From Desulfobacteraceae bacterium (GTDB lineage Bacteria; Desulfobacterota; DSM-4660; Desulfatiglandales; Desulfatiglandaceae): 64,000 nucleotides of DNA. The position numbers and the translations under genes are program-made. A model generated the notes under the pieces. The model saw only the letters and a list, made by a program, of their open reading frames with translations. It was not told the origin of the DNA and did no database searches. This document shows, piece by piece, positions 8,691-18,674 of this stretch. The number at the start of each line of letters is the position of its first letter. The first letter of the stretch is position 1. Location: NCBI GenBank assembly GCA_030613055.1, contig JAUWMR010000013.1:1-64000 (forward strand), in the 5' to 3' direction.

Positions 8691-9273
8691 TTTTTTCCTC
8701 CTTTGGTAATAATAAGATTAAGATAAAAAAATCAAAATATGGACAGTTTTTACCTCCTTTCTATTAGAGATATATTTCACAATTTATATCTGTTTTCAGC
8801 TTATATAAATATTTAAGATTTTGCAACATTGAATTTCTAAAGAATTAGAAAAGTTTTTATAGATAATGTCAAGATTTTTATACCGCAAAATCGCATCTCT
8901 AATGTGGAGTCTGCTTTCGAACCAGAGAATCAGGAGTTAGCATTTCAACTCTTTCAGATACCTACTCTTAGTTTTGCCAATTCTGCTTCGACTCAGAAAG
9001 CACAGCCCAAATTTATGAGAATCAGGAAAGGAATATTTGGATAGCTATTTCTCGTATAACCTGTCAGTTCACCCGAGCGGTGTTTCGCTGCGCTTCACGC
9101 CGGCCGATGACTTCATGGTTCGGCTTAAAATGATTGACACCATATGCATAAATGAGGCATATATGATACATATAAGAACAACATTTAATATCAATAATGA
9201 GACTTTGATCCTCAAGGGCTGAAGATAATGACTCGTAATATATTTTGTCGATTTGTGCTCTGTGGAGGGGGCT
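8691..9273. other. AT-rich intergenic, no supported gene
   Basis: A spacer between the divergent second dodecin and the LysM-SPOR gene. It must hold the promoters of both. The dodecin side is very AT-rich (about 8750-8880). I could not assign a -35/-10 pair with good spacing, and the short open frames look like chance. Confidence 0.4.
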
Positions 9274-10068
9274 ATGCGTTTTGCTGGCCGGCGTCCGGCC
9301 GGTAGTCCCTGGCTGTTAAGCCTTCTAATCGCGGTTTTTACAATCACCCTTGCCCTTGTTTTGTGGCCGAAAAGCCCTAAAGAGCAGCATTTAGAAGCTG
9401 AGAAGACCAGTGTCATTACACGGTTTAAAATACCTCAGCGCGAAAATGTACGGTCGCAAAAAGAAATCAAAATCAAGTCGCAAAAAAAGGATATACGGGG
9501 AGGCGGGACTGTTGCGCCTGAAGTAGCCTCGCTGGTTTTCCCGCCCGCTGATGAGAGGGTCGCTGAAAAGAGGGAAGGGCATTACCGGACCCGAAAGGGC
9601 GACAGCCTGCATAAAGTCTCAGGGCGCAAAGAGGTGTATGGAGACCCCCTGAAGTGGCCCAGCCTGTTTCGCCTGAATAGGGACAGGTTGACCGGAATGG
9701 GATTGACAGAGGAGATTCAGCTCAAGGAATTGCCCGAAGGAATTGATCTTCGGTTTATAACGGCTCGTGAAGCACGAAACAACTTGAGTAAACTTGGGAA
9801 AAAAGTATGGGTTGTGAATGTGCTTTCGAGCAGGACCTCAAGCAAGATCGGACCGACAGCAGTCAAACTTGTAAAAAGCGGATACCGTGTGTATATTACT
9901 GTGAGCAAGGTGAAGGAAAAGGAATGGATGAGGCTTCGTGCAGGTTTTTTCAGAAACCGGCAGGAGGCGATCTCTGGAGCAGAAAAGATTAAATCCATAC
10001 TTGGTGCGGAGGATGCCTGGGTTGTTGAGGTAGGAAAGAGGGAGCGGGCGAGATTTGGGGGATATTGA
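9274..10068 (+). CDS. Membrane-anchored LysM-like and SPOR domain protein
   Basis: About 264 residues from ATG 9274, with GGAGG at 9264-9268. An earlier GTG at 9253 lacks a site. A basic N-terminus is followed by one membrane segment (LLSLLIAVFTITLALVLW). A charged linker leads to a LysM-like segment around the RTRKGDSLHKVSG and YGDPLKWPSLFRLNRD motifs. The last 90 residues form a SPOR domain (VWVVNVLSSRTS, RLRAGFFRNRQEA), which binds denuded peptidoglycan at septa. Its likely role is in the cell envelope or division. Downstream is coaBC. Confidence 0.8.
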   Translation: MRFAGRRPAGSPWLLSLLIAVFTITLALVLWPKSPKEQHLEAEKTSVITRFKIPQRENVRSQKEIKIKSQKKDIRGGGTVAPEVASLVFPPADERVAEKREGHYRTRKGDSLHKVSGRKEVYGDPLKWPSLFRLNRDRLTGMGLTEEIQLKELPEGIDLRFITAREARNNLSKLGKKVWVVNVLSSRTSSKIGPTAVKLVKSGYRVYITVSKVKEKEWMRLRAGFFRNRQEAISGAEKIKSILGAEDAWVVEVGKRERARFGGY

Positions 10069-10177
10069 GGGACGGTATTTGCGATTTTGGATTGCGGATT
10101 TTGGATTTACGGGGAACCTGTGTTTCGTGGCATGGAGAAAAAGCGGCAAGGCTTAAGGCTAAAGGGTCAAAACTATC

Positions 10178-11365
10178 ATGAAAGGTAAAAATATCATAAT
10201 TGGCATAACAGGAGGCATTGCTGCTTATAAAGCGGCGGAGCGGGTAAGGTTATTCGTTAAGGACGGTGCAAATGTCCGGGTGGGCATGACGGAAAATGCC
10301 ATTCGGTTTGTTGCCCCGCTTACCTTTGAGGCCCTTTCCGGAAACAGGGTGATCCGTGATATGTTTGGCAGCGAAGGAGCCTCTATGGAGCATATCACCT
10401 GGGGCCAGGAATCAGATCTGGTTATCATTGCCCCTGCCACTGCCAATTTTATTGCCAAAATGGCACACGGAATAGCAGACGATTTCCTGTCCACCATGGT
10501 TCTTGCAGCGACGGCCAGGATGCTGGTTTGTCCTTCCATGAACAGCCGGATGTATGAGAACCCTGCTGTTAAGGATAACCTGAGAATTCTCGAGCAAAGA
10601 GGTATGAATGTTATGGAACCCGGAGAAGGTGAATTAGCCTGTCACACCGAAGGACCAGGACGGCTGCCCGAACCGGAGGATATTTTTGAGCAGACCCGTA
10701 TTTTATTGTCGCCGCAGGATTTTTCGGGGTTGAGAATTCTTGTGACCGCCGGCCCAACTGTGGAGCCTATTGATCCTGTCAGATATATTAGCAACAGGTC
10801 AACGGGGAAAATGGGGTATGCCTTAGCCAGGGCTGCAAGGCGCAGGGGAGCATTAGTTACGCTTGTAAGCGGGCCTACAACACTTTTGCCGCCTTATGGA
10901 GTGATATTTCGCGGGATAAGGACAGCAGAGGAGATGAGACAGACGGTCTTTGATAATCGCCAGGGCTGTGATATTGTTATAAAAGCAGCGGCCGTTTCCG
11001 ACTACAGGCCAAAGGAAAGCGCTCATAAAAAGATCAAGAAAGGCCCGGCTTCCATATTGCTTGACCTGGTGAAAAATCCTGATATCCTGGCACTGTTGGG
11101 TGATATGAAGAAGAAGTCCCCGTGCATACTTGTGGGGTTTGCAGCAGAAACAGAGGACCTGCTTGATAATGCGACCGAGAAGCTAAGGGCCAAGAACCTT
11201 GACATGGTTGTGGCCAACGATGTTTCAAGGGACGATGCCGGTTTTGGGGCAGATACTAATATTGTAAAACTGATCTATGAAGACGGCAGGGTAGAGGAGT
11301 CACCCCTTATGACAAAGGATGAAGTGGCGGATCTGATCTTAGACAGGATTAAAACTCTTTTATAA
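10178..11365 (+). CDS. coaBC: Bifunctional phosphopantothenoylcysteine decarboxylase / phosphopantothenate-cysteine ligase
   Basis: At 395 residues this is the normal CoaBC length. The N-terminal flavoprotein half (CoaC) shows GITGGIAAYKA, the catalytic His in MEHITWGQ, PSMNSRMYENP (usually PAMN) and the Cys in GELACHTEGPGRL. The C-terminal half (CoaB) has the dimer/CTP region TVEPIDPVRYISNRSTGKMG, AAAVSDYRP and the KKIKK lysines. It catalyses two consecutive steps of coenzyme A synthesis. The Ala-to-Ser change in the PAMN motif is the only deviation I see. Confidence 0.95.
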   Translation: MKGKNIIIGITGGIAAYKAAERVRLFVKDGANVRVGMTENAIRFVAPLTFEALSGNRVIRDMFGSEGASMEHITWGQESDLVIIAPATANFIAKMAHGIADDFLSTMVLAATARMLVCPSMNSRMYENPAVKDNLRILEQRGMNVMEPGEGELACHTEGPGRLPEPEDIFEQTRILLSPQDFSGLRILVTAGPTVEPIDPVRYISNRSTGKMGYALARAARRRGALVTLVSGPTTLLPPYGVIFRGIRTAEEMRQTVFDNRQGCDIVIKAAAVSDYRPKESAHKKIKKGPASILLDLVKNPDILALLGDMKKKSPCILVGFAAETEDLLDNATEKLRAKNLDMVVANDVSRDDAGFGADTNIVKLIYEDGRVEESPLMTKDEVADLILDRIKTLL

Positions 11366-11537
11366 AAAATGCTAACATTTTAGGTGGTTAAAAAAATCGA
11401 TCATGGATTGTGGGGACATGGGGATCTCTTTTTTAAAAGCCGCATATGCTTACACCATTACATGGCCCGGTACTATATTTAAAAGCAATAAAGTATTATC
11501 AAATTTTTTTCCGGAAGTGTATATATAAAAGGTCGTC

Positions 11538-12314
11538 TTGAAAGCTGAACAGGAACTAATAGAAATATTTGGGCATTTAAAAAACATGATAGGTGCCCAC
11601 AGGGACATGGGCCTTGAACCCCCGCCTGTCCCTGCCAGTGCGCCACCGCACACAGGCAGGCCGAAAGAGGCTATAAATTATTTTCTGCCGGATGCGCCCG
11701 CGATTCACAAAGGCACAGGCACGCCTGATAATCACGATACCCTTGAAGCTTTAAGGTCCCATATAGGTGATTGCCGGCGATGCAAACTCCATAAAGGCAG
11801 GACCAACCTGGTATTTGGAGAGGGATCACCCAAGGCCAGACTTGTTTTTGTGGGGGAGGGGCCTGGAAGGGACGAGGACATAGCAGGAAAGCCTTTTGTG
11901 GGCGAGGCAGGAGTACTGTTGACCAGGATAATCGAAAGGGGCATGGGACTTACCCGGAAAGATGTCTATATCTGTAACGTCGTAAAATGCCGTCCGCCGG
12001 GGAATCGCGATCCGGAGAGGGATGAAGTAAAGGCATGCTTTCCCTTTTTAAAGCGGCAGATTGATATCATCCGACCTGAGGTTATCTGCACTTTAGGCAG
12101 GGTATCCAGTCAGGAACTTCTTGATAAAGATATCAAGATCACCCGGGAAAGAGGGATATGGGGCTCTTTTATGGGTATCCCGGTGATGCCAACATTACAT
12201 CCGGCCTATATCGTAAGGAATCCATCCCGTGAGCGAGAGCTGAAGGGTCAGGTATGGGAGGATGTTCAAAAGATCATGGCTCACCTGGGTCTGGAGGTTA
12301 AAAAAAATGGTTAA
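11538..12314 (+). CDS. Type 4 (Fe-S) uracil-DNA glycosylase
   Basis: This 258-residue protein removes uracil from DNA. The N-terminal Fe-S ligands are CRRC, and the second Cys pair is in KCRPPGNRDP and ACFPFL. Motif A is GEGPGRDED, and HPAY is present near the C-terminus. The TTG start at 11538 follows AAAGG. The first 70 residues form a Pro-rich linker, part of which is encoded by a GC-rich palindromic sequence at 11621-11662. The stop overlaps the start of the NfeD-like gene, so the two are probably coupled. Confidence 0.92.
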   Translation: MKAEQELIEIFGHLKNMIGAHRDMGLEPPPVPASAPPHTGRPKEAINYFLPDAPAIHKGTGTPDNHDTLEALRSHIGDCRRCKLHKGRTNLVFGEGSPKARLVFVGEGPGRDEDIAGKPFVGEAGVLLTRIIERGMGLTRKDVYICNVVKCRPPGNRDPERDEVKACFPFLKRQIDIIRPEVICTLGRVSSQELLDKDIKITRERGIWGSFMGIPVMPTLHPAYIVRNPSRERELKGQVWEDVQKIMAHLGLEVKKNG

Positions 12315-13620
12315 ACGCCATGCTTCGGCTTTTATCTGCTTTGTCGCTGTCATTCTTACCGGTTGGTGCTGCCCTGTCTTCGGAACGTCTAAGACAGCCC
12401 CGGCCGGAAATGAAGTGATGATTATTGAACTTGAGGGCGCTATTAGCCCGGGCACGGCCATGTATGTGGTAAGAGGACTGGCTGAGGCCAAAAAACAGGG
12501 GGTTTCATTAGCGGTTGTCCGGCTCGATACGCCGGGGGGCCTGGGTTCTTCCATGCGGACCATTGTCAAGGCCGTATTGAATTCGCCGGTTCCCGTGGCA
12601 GTATGGGTCGGGCCAAAGGGAGCAGGCGCAGCCTCTGCCGGCGTGATGGTCACAGTGGCCGCCCATATCGCGGCCATGGCGCCCGGCACAAACATCGGGG
12701 CCGCCCATCCCGTGACGGCAGGCGGCAAGGATATTGATAAGACAATGTCTGAGAAGGTAGTCAATGATATGGCCTCCTATGCCCGGGGAATCGCGGAACA
12801 AAAGGGAAGAAACGGGAAATGGGTGGAGGAGGCTATCCGCAAAAGTGTATCCATAACCGCGGAGGAGGCGCTCAAGAAAAATGTAATTGATCTCGTGGCA
12901 AACGATGTGGATGAACTCCTCCGGCTTATAGACGGCAGAGAAATCAGTCTTCCCGTGGGCAAGATTAAGCTCAATACAAAAAATATTAAGAAGACTTATT
13001 ACCGCCCCGGATTCAGGGACAAGGTACTCAAGACCATAAGCGATCCTAACATCGCCTATATTCTTATGATGATCGGGCTTGCCGGACTGTACTTTGAGTT
13101 TTCCCATCCAGGGGCCATTTTCCCTGGGGTGATCGGGGCCATATCCCTTATTCTTGCATTTTTTTCCTTTCAGACACTTCCGGTAAATTATGCAGGGATT
13201 TTGCTTATTCTCCTGGCCATCATTTTTTTTATCGCCGAGGTAAAGGTGACAAGCTATGGAATATTATCCATAGGCGGATTGATTTCCATGACCATAGGTT
13301 CTATTATGCTATTTGAGGATGTTGGCGTGTCTCTAAAACTCATGATGCCTACCATTGTTTTAGTGGGCGGCTTTTTTGTTGTTGTTGCGGGGTTGGCCTA
13401 CAGGGCATTCAGGACAAAACCAAAGGGTGGATCGGATGGTCTTTTGGGCGAGGTGGGTCTCGTAAAAGAGAGGATTGATCCTGAAGGCCTGATTTTTGTG
13501 CACGGAGAATACTGGCGAGCGAGGTCTCGTGAGAAACTTGAACCGGGGGACAGGATAGAGGTGGAAGGTATTGAGGGCCTTATCTTAAAGGTAAAAAAGG
13601 CCCCTTCTCAGGACTTTTAA
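12307..13620 (+). CDS. NfeD family ClpP-class membrane serine protease
   Basis: About 437 residues from ATG 12307, with GGAGG at 12293-12297 inside the upstream gene. It has a signal peptide, then a ClpP-like protease domain with VVRLDTPGGLGSSMR and the catalytic Ser in GAGAASAGV. The conserved Lys region is EEALKKNVIDLVAND. Several membrane segments follow (IAYILMMIGLAGLYFEF onward), then a C-terminal NfeD OB-fold domain with a YWRARS segment. Such proteases work with slipin/stomatin partners, and one lies 15 bases downstream, the classic nfeD-slipin pair in membrane quality control. Confidence 0.92.
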   Translation: MVKRHASAFICFVAVILTGWCCPVFGTSKTAPAGNEVMIIELEGAISPGTAMYVVRGLAEAKKQGVSLAVVRLDTPGGLGSSMRTIVKAVLNSPVPVAVWVGPKGAGAASAGVMVTVAAHIAAMAPGTNIGAAHPVTAGGKDIDKTMSEKVVNDMASYARGIAEQKGRNGKWVEEAIRKSVSITAEEALKKNVIDLVANDVDELLRLIDGREISLPVGKIKLNTKNIKKTYYRPGFRDKVLKTISDPNIAYILMMIGLAGLYFEFSHPGAIFPGVIGAISLILAFFSFQTLPVNYAGILLILLAIIFFIAEVKVTSYGILSIGGLISMTIGSIMLFEDVGVSLKLMMPTIVLVGGFFVVVAGLAYRAFRTKPKGGSDGLLGEVGLVKERIDPEGLIFVHGEYWRARSREKLEPGDRIEVEGIEGLILKVKKAPSQDF

Positions 13621-13635
13621 TCAAAGGGGGATAAA

Positions 13636-14379
13636 ATGTCTTTATTTTACATACTGGCGACAGTGCTGATCGTGTTTTTCTTGGCATCAGCCATTAAGGT
13701 CTTAAAAGAGTATGAGCGGGCCGTGATTTTCCGGCTTGGCCGTGTCATCAAGACCAAGGGCCCCGGGTTGATTATTCTTATTCCTATAATTGATAAGATG
13801 GTCAAGGTGAGCCTCCGTCTTGTGGCCATGGATGTTCCCTCCCAGGACGTAATTACAAGGGATAATGTTTCGATAAAGGTGAATGCGGTTATTTATTTCC
13901 GGGTTATGGATCCCACCAATGCCACGATCGAGGTGGAAAATTACCTCTTTGCCACTTCGCAATTGGCGCAAACAACCCTTAGAAGTGTGTGCGGGCAGGT
14001 GGAGTTAGACGATCTTCTGGCGGAAAGGGAAAAGATCAATACCCAGTTGCAGGGTATCCTGGATAAGCATACCGACCCATGGGGCATCAAGGTCACTACC
14101 GTTGAAGTTAAGCATATTGATCTTCCACAGGAGATGCAGCGGGCCATGGCAAAGCAGGCGGAAGCCGAGAGAGAAAGGCGCGCCAAGATCATTAATGCAG
14201 AGGGCGAATTTCAGGCAGCCCACCGGCTTGTAGAGGCTGCGGGTATCATTCATAAGTATCCCGAGGCATTGCAGTTGAGATATCTCCAGACCGTAAAGGA
14301 GATTTCTGCTGAAAACAATTCCACGACCCTGTTCCCGATTCCGATTGATCTTTTGACACCTTTTATCAAAAAGGAATAG
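13636..14379 (+). CDS. Slipin/stomatin-like SPFH (band 7) protein
   Basis: A 247-residue protein with an N-terminal membrane segment ([17 protein letters not shown]). A band-7 domain follows, with [39 protein letters not shown] and [14 protein letters not shown]. The coiled-coil segment is rich in Ala, Glu and Arg ([22 protein letters not shown], read in parts). It forms oligomeric membrane scaffolds and is partner to the NfeD protease just upstream. An AAAGGGGG site precedes the ATG. Confidence 0.95.
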   Translation: MSLFYILATVLIVFFLASAIKVLKEYERAVIFRLGRVIKTKGPGLIILIPIIDKMVKVSLRLVAMDVPSQDVITRDNVSIKVNAVIYFRVMDPTNATIEVENYLFATSQLAQTTLRSVCGQVELDDLLAEREKINTQLQGILDKHTDPWGIKVTTVEVKHIDLPQEMQRAMAKQAEAERERRAKIINAEGEFQAAHRLVEAAGIIHKYPEALQLRYLQTVKEISAENNSTTLFPIPIDLLTPFIKKE

Positions 14380-14399
14380 GGCCAGGACAGGGGTGCGTA

Positions 14400-14560
14400 A
14401 TGATACCGCTGAAAGCAGCGGGTCGCGGATAAAACCGCCCCCGCAACAGACTAAAACTTAGGGGCTACGCCCCAATTGGCCTCCGGCCCGTAGGGCCTAC
14501 GCCCCTGAGGGAATGTCGAAGATCCCGTCTTTAGCGGGGCTGGAATAATGGGTGCAAAAA
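14400..14560. repeat. Short GC-rich inverted repeats between slipin and the Rho_N repeat gene
   Basis: It includes GGGGCTACGCCCC at 14461-14473, an imperfect GGCCCGTAGGGCC unit at about 14485-14497, and a GGTCGCGG-ATAAAACCGCCCC unit at 14424-14450. A related GTGG-TTAAAACCGCCCC unit is at 27184-27201, and a reverse-oriented GAGCGGTTTTTACCG is near 15278-15292. I see no gene here. Confidence 0.55.
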
Positions 14561-14582
14561 AAGTGAAGCAGGAGAAAATACT

Positions 14583-15140
14583 ATGGCAAAAGAGACAAAA
14601 AAGGAAGAAAACCAGGTCACTGATCAGGATAAAGAGACGTCCTTAGACAAGATGACGGTTAAGGAACTGAAAGAAATCGCCAAAGAGATCCCTGAGATTA
14701 CCGGGCTCAGCTCAATGAAAAAAGATGAATTGATAGCAGCAATTAAAAAAGTAAGGGAGAAGGAGGAAAGCAAGGAAGAAAAACCGGCCCCGGAAAAGAT
14801 GACCACGGAAATACCTTTAGACAAAATGACTATCAAGGAACTAAAGGAGATTGCCAGGGAGATCCCAGGCGTTGAAGGTGTAACCGCCATGAAAAAAGAT
14901 GAGTTGCTGGTTCTCATCAAAGAAGAAAGAGGCATAAAGGAAGAAAAGCCCGCAGAGAAGGAGAAAGTAAAGGCGGGTGAAGCCGGACTGAGCGTGAAGG
15001 AGATGAAACAGCAGATTTTCCTGCTCAGGGGGCAAAAGAAGGCGGCGCGCGAGGCCAGGGATCGGCACAGGGTTGATATTTTGCGTCGCCGTATCAATCG
15101 TTTGAAAAAACGAACAAGAAAGGTGGCGCAACAAGCCTAA
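14583..15140 (+). CDS. Protein with two Rho_N (SAP-like) repeats and basic coiled C-terminus
   Basis: A 185-residue, highly charged protein. Two near-identical repeats of about 35 residues sit at 21-57 and 79-117. Each contains LDKMT-KELKEIA-EIP and MKKDEL, the helix-extended-helix form of the Rho N-terminal nucleic-acid-binding domain. The C-terminal 50 residues are strongly basic (RRRINRLKKRTRKVAQQA). An AGGAG site precedes the ATG. It most likely binds RNA or DNA, but no specific role can be named. A good terminator follows at 15203-15250. Confidence 0.72.
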   Translation: MAKETKKEENQVTDQDKETSLDKMTVKELKEIAKEIPEITGLSSMKKDELIAAIKKVREKEESKEEKPAPEKMTTEIPLDKMTIKELKEIAREIPGVEGVTAMKKDELLVLIKEERGIKEEKPAEKEKVKAGEAGLSVKEMKQQIFLLRGQKKAAREARDRHRVDILRRRINRLKKRTRKVAQQA

Positions 15141-15202
15141 AGGAAGTTAATGCGGGGTAGAGCTTTTTGATTTTGATGTGTCATGAAAATTCAAGGATGT
15201 AT

Positions 15203-15250
15203 AAAGCAGGTCCACGGGCCTTATAAACCGGGCCTGCTTTTTAGTTTTTT
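15203..15250 (+). terminator. Rho-independent terminator
   Basis: An 11-bp stem (AAAGCAGGTCC at 15203-15213 with GGGCCTGCTTT at 15230-15240, one G-T type pair) runs into a T-rich tract to 15250. It lies 63 bases after the Rho_N repeat gene and ends that transcript before ispD. Confidence 0.85.
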
Positions 15251-15320
15251 TACACCTTGATTCCTGATTTGATGTAGGAGCGGTTTTTACCGAAATATTG
15301 AGCTGTTACGTTTGCAGGGC

Positions 15321-16052
15321 ATGGAAAGAAAAGGAAGCATTTCTAACTCAATGAGGACCGTAGCCATTATTCCGGCCGCAGGATCAGGGATCCGTATGGG
15401 AAGCGGCCGGGCAAAGCAATTTCTGGATCTTGCCGGGAGTCCGCTTTTGGCCATCACCCTGAAAGCGTTTCAGGATTGCCGGAGCGTGGATGCGATTATC
15501 TTAGTAGTCCCGACAGGTGATGAGGACTACTGCAAGAAGGACATCGTGGAGAAGTTCAAGTTTAATAAGGTCAAGAAGGTGGTCAACGGCGGGAAAAGGC
15601 GGCAGGATTCCGTAAGATTGGGTCTTGAGGCCACAGATGCCGAGTATGGACTTGTAATTATACACGATGGTGTGCGACCCATAATCAACCCTGAGTTTAT
15701 AGACATGGTGATTGCTGCAGCAAGGACCGACAGGGCCGTGATAACAGGTCTGCCGGCCAAAGATACCGTTAAAGAGATAAACGGCTCCGGTCAGGTGGTG
15801 GAGACTTATGATCGGCAACGACTATGGCTTGTGCAGACTCCCCAGGCCTTTCGTTATGAAGACATAATGGCTGCCCACAATAAGGCGACTATAGAGGGCT
15901 GGGATGAGGCTACGGACGATTCCATTTTAGTAGAGAGAATGGGAATCCCGGTTAAGGTAATCGAGGGCTCTGAAAGCAATATCAAGGTAACCACACCCAA
16001 TGACCTGAAAATGGCAGGATTTTTAATGGGTCACAATGCGCACAGTAAATAG
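15321..16052 (+). CDS. ispD: 2-C-methyl-D-erythritol 4-phosphate cytidylyltransferase
   Basis: IspD joins CTP to methylerythritol phosphate in the non-mevalonate isoprenoid pathway. Clear motifs are IIPAAGSGIRMGSGRAKQF, ILVVPTGDEDYC, VVNGGKRRQDSV, IHDGVRPIINP and the CTP-site region KDTVKEI, then QTPQAF and DEATDDS. The start is uncertain among TTG 15312, ATG 15321 and ATG 15351 (the one giving the classic MRTVAIIPAAG). None has ideal ribosome spacing. The fused IspDF form is not seen. A copy of the CGAAATATTGAGCTGTTACG repeat lies just upstream. Confidence 0.95.
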   Translation: MERKGSISNSMRTVAIIPAAGSGIRMGSGRAKQFLDLAGSPLLAITLKAFQDCRSVDAIILVVPTGDEDYCKKDIVEKFKFNKVKKVVNGGKRRQDSVRLGLEATDAEYGLVIIHDGVRPIINPEFIDMVIAAARTDRAVITGLPAKDTVKEINGSGQVVETYDRQRLWLVQTPQAFRYEDIMAAHNKATIEGWDEATDDSILVERMGIPVKVIEGSESNIKVTTPNDLKMAGFLMGHNAHSK

Positions 16053-16089
16053 CTAACTTAATCCTGATAATCCTGTCAAAAATAAACAT

Positions 16090-17037
16090 ATGAACTTGAA
16101 CAGAAAACATAAAATGATCTTGAAAATAGGCACAAGAGGAAGCAAACTGGCACTTGTCCAGAGCCAATGGGTAAAGGCAAAGATTAAGGCAACATACCCG
16201 GACATAAACGTGGAACTTGTAAGCATAAAGACCACCGGGGACAAGATCCTTGATTCCCCGCTGAGTAAGATCGGCGGGAAAGGGCTTTTTGTAAAGGAAA
16301 TTGAAGAAACGCTCCTCAAAAAACAGGTTCATGTGGCCGTTCACAGCATGAAGGATGTTCCAGCGGAATTGCCCGGAGATCTTATGCTTTGCACCTTTCC
16401 AGAGAGGGAAGATCCTCGCGATGCCCTTGTGTCTGCTGGAAACAGGGCCCTGGATCAACTGCCTATGGGATCAACCGTGGGCACAAGCAGCCTGAGAAGA
16501 TCGGCCCAGTTACTACATATGCGCCCGGACCTCAACCTGGTGCCCTTGCGAGGAAATGTAGATACCAGAATCAACAAACTCGAATCCGGAGAACTCCAGG
16601 CGATTGTTTTGGCCGCGGCCGGTTTGAAACGACTCGGATTATCAAACCGTATCAGCCAGTTTATTTCGACAGACCGGATTATGCCTGCCATAGGGCAGGG
16701 CGCTCTTGGGCTGGAGGTAAGACGCGACGATGAGCAGACGATCAGTCTGCTTGATTTTTTGAATCATGAACCAACAGAATTTACTATCAGGGCAGAAAGG
16801 GCATTTTTAAAGGAGTTAGAGGGCGGCTGCCAGGTTCCGATCGCCGCTTTTGCCAGCTTGAATGATCAGAAGATTTGTCTCAAGGGCATGGTTGCGGAGC
16901 TTGACGGGACAAAAATTATTATGGATGAAATAACAGGAGAAAAATATCAGGCCGAAGAAATTGGAACCAGGCTTGCCAGGAAGTTGCTTGATGCCGGTGC
17001 AGGCGAGATCCTGTCACGCATTTATGGCAGGCAATAA
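16090..17037 (+). CDS. hemC: Porphobilinogen deaminase (hydroxymethylbilane synthase)
   Basis: HemC condenses four porphobilinogens to hydroxymethylbilane. Visible are KIGTRGSKLALVQSQ, DSPLSKIGGKGLFVKEIEE (read in parts), VHSMKDVPAELP, GTSSLRRSAQL, LRGNVDTRINKL, the dipyrromethane cofactor Cys in EGGCQVPIAA, and GQGALGLEVR. ATG 16090 is the first start. ATG 16123 (MILKIGTRG) is equally plausible, and neither has a clear ribosome site. It sits 34 bases before cobA-hemD, giving consecutive tetrapyrrole steps. Confidence 0.96.
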   Translation: MNLNRKHKMILKIGTRGSKLALVQSQWVKAKIKATYPDINVELVSIKTTGDKILDSPLSKIGGKGLFVKEIEETLLKKQVHVAVHSMKDVPAELPGDLMLCTFPEREDPRDALVSAGNRALDQLPMGSTVGTSSLRRSAQLLHMRPDLNLVPLRGNVDTRINKLESGELQAIVLAAAGLKRLGLSNRISQFISTDRIMPAIGQGALGLEVRRDDEQTISLLDFLNHEPTEFTIRAERAFLKELEGGCQVPIAAFASLNDQKICLKGMVAELDGTKIIMDEITGEKYQAEEIGTRLARKLLDAGAGEILSRIYGRQ

Positions 17038-17071
17038 AGCCCTTAAGCGGTTTTGATGAGGGAAGTAGAGA

Positions 17072-18619
17072 ATGGGACAAGACAAAAGGGGCAGGGTATA
17101 TCTTGTTGGTGCCGGGCCGGGTGATCCCGGCCTGCTGACAATAAAGGGAAAAGAATGCCTGTCCCAGGCTGATGTTATTATTTATGACTATCTGGCAAAT
17201 AATTCCTTTCTTGAATATGCCAAGGATGGGGTGGAGCTGATATATGCGGGTAAAAAGGCCGGATCGCATTCCATGAGACAGGAAGAGATCAGCTCATTGA
17301 TTGTTGCCAGGGCAAGAACAGGGGCGATTGTGGTGCGGCTTAAAGGCGGAGACCCCTTTATTTTTGGCAGGGGTGGAGAAGAGGCACAGGAGCTGGCAAG
17401 GGCCGGCATGGATTTCGAAGTGGTGCCGGGCGTCACCTCGGCCATTGCCGTGCCTGCCTACGCCGGCATACCGTTGACCCACCGGGATTATACTTCCACG
17501 CTTGCCTTTATTACAGGCCACGAAGATCCCTCCAAGGAGAATTCGAAAGTGGCCTGGGATAAATTAGCCACGGGTGCGGGAACGCTCGTGTTTTTGATGG
17601 GTGTTGGAAACCTGCCCAAGATCGCTCAAAGCCTGATGACCCATGGCCGGTCTCCTGACACACCGGCGGCTGTCATCCGCAGGGGCACAATGCCTGATCA
17701 GGAGACGTTGATCGCTTCCCTGGGAAATATTGTCGAACTGGTCAATAAAAGAAATATAAAGCCACCTGCTATAATAGTGGTGGGCGATGTTGTCCGCATG
17801 AGAGAAGGACTCAACTGGTTTGAAAAAAGGCCACTGTTCGGAAAGCGCATAGTAGTAACCAGGGCCAGGGAACAGGTAAGTGGATTTATTAAGGCCCTGG
17901 CAGGTTTAGGTGCGGAATGCATCGAGTTTCCCGCTATCAGAGTAGCGCCTCCTGAAAGCTGGGATGAGCTTGACCAGGCCATCGGGGCGTTAGAGTCATA
18001 TGAATGGCTGCTGTTTACGTCTGTAAACGGGGTCAGGTATTTTCTTGATCGCCTTAAGGAACTTGGAAAAGATGTTCGTGATCTAAAGGGGCTGAAAATT
18101 GCGGCCATCGGACCCAAGACCGCTGAAAAGTGGCGCAAGATGGGAATCGAACCGGACCTCATGCCGGATGAATACAGGGCTGAGGCAGTTGTGGAAAGTT
18201 TCAGGAAATACGGAGTCAGGGGAACGAGAATCTTGCTTCCCAGGGCGGCAAAGGCGAGAGAGGTTCTGCCGGAGGAATTAAGAAAGATGGGGGCTCAAAT
18301 TGACGTAGTGCATGCCTACCAGACCGTCAAGCCAGATCATGATACAGGGGTGGTGAGGAAAATGTTAGAAAAAGGGGTTGTTGACATGTTGACATTTACC
18401 AGCTCTTCCACTGTTACAAATTTTATGGAGATGTTTGAGCCTGAGAAAGTGAAACTGAAAAAATGGAACGAGCGGGTGGTCATTGCCTGTATTGGTCCGA
18501 TCACGGCCAGGACGGCTAAAGAAAACGGTTTATCTGTGAATCTGGTTTCCCCTGAATACACGATTGAATCCCTCACCGGGAGCATTGCGGAATATTTTTC
18601 GCGACAGGAGAGCGGTTGA
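17072..18619 (+). CDS. cobA-hemD: Fused uroporphyrinogen-III C-methyltransferase / uroporphyrinogen-III synthase
   Basis: A 515-residue fusion. Residues 1-250 are a SAM-dependent methyltransferase (CobA/SUMT): [56 protein letters not shown], and a VVGDVVRMR end. Residues 255-515 are uroporphyrinogen-III synthase (HemD), with [12 protein letters not shown] and [11 protein letters not shown]. Together with HemC it takes porphobilinogen to precorrin-2, which supplies siroheme, heme d1 or the alternative heme and cobalamin routes typical of sulfate reducers. The fusion is common in this phylum. Confidence 0.95.
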   Translation: MGQDKRGRVYLVGAGPGDPGLLTIKGKECLSQADVIIYDYLANNSFLEYAKDGVELIYAGKKAGSHSMRQEEISSLIVARARTGAIVVRLKGGDPFIFGRGGEEAQELARAGMDFEVVPGVTSAIAVPAYAGIPLTHRDYTSTLAFITGHEDPSKENSKVAWDKLATGAGTLVFLMGVGNLPKIAQSLMTHGRSPDTPAAVIRRGTMPDQETLIASLGNIVELVNKRNIKPPAIIVVGDVVRMREGLNWFEKRPLFGKRIVVTRAREQVSGFIKALAGLGAECIEFPAIRVAPPESWDELDQAIGALESYEWLLFTSVNGVRYFLDRLKELGKDVRDLKGLKIAAIGPKTAEKWRKMGIEPDLMPDEYRAEAVVESFRKYGVRGTRILLPRAAKAREVLPEELRKMGAQIDVVHAYQTVKPDHDTGVVRKMLEKGVVDMLTFTSSSTVTNFMEMFEPEKVKLKKWNERVVIACIGPITARTAKENGLSVNLVSPEYTIESLTGSIAEYFSRQESG

Positions 18620-18674
18620 GTAGTATTATAATACTCGGTTTTCCGTATCACTTTAGCCGTTTAAAAAAGGCTCT

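Noticed and set aside
12508-13107. 199-residue minus-strand open frame
   Set aside because: It lies entirely under the NfeD-like gene, whose motifs are unambiguous. The antisense protein has no recognisable features.
14624-15097. 157-residue minus-strand open frame rich in Ser and Phe
   Set aside because: It is the mirror of the Lys/Glu-rich repeat protein, an expected artefact of that composition.
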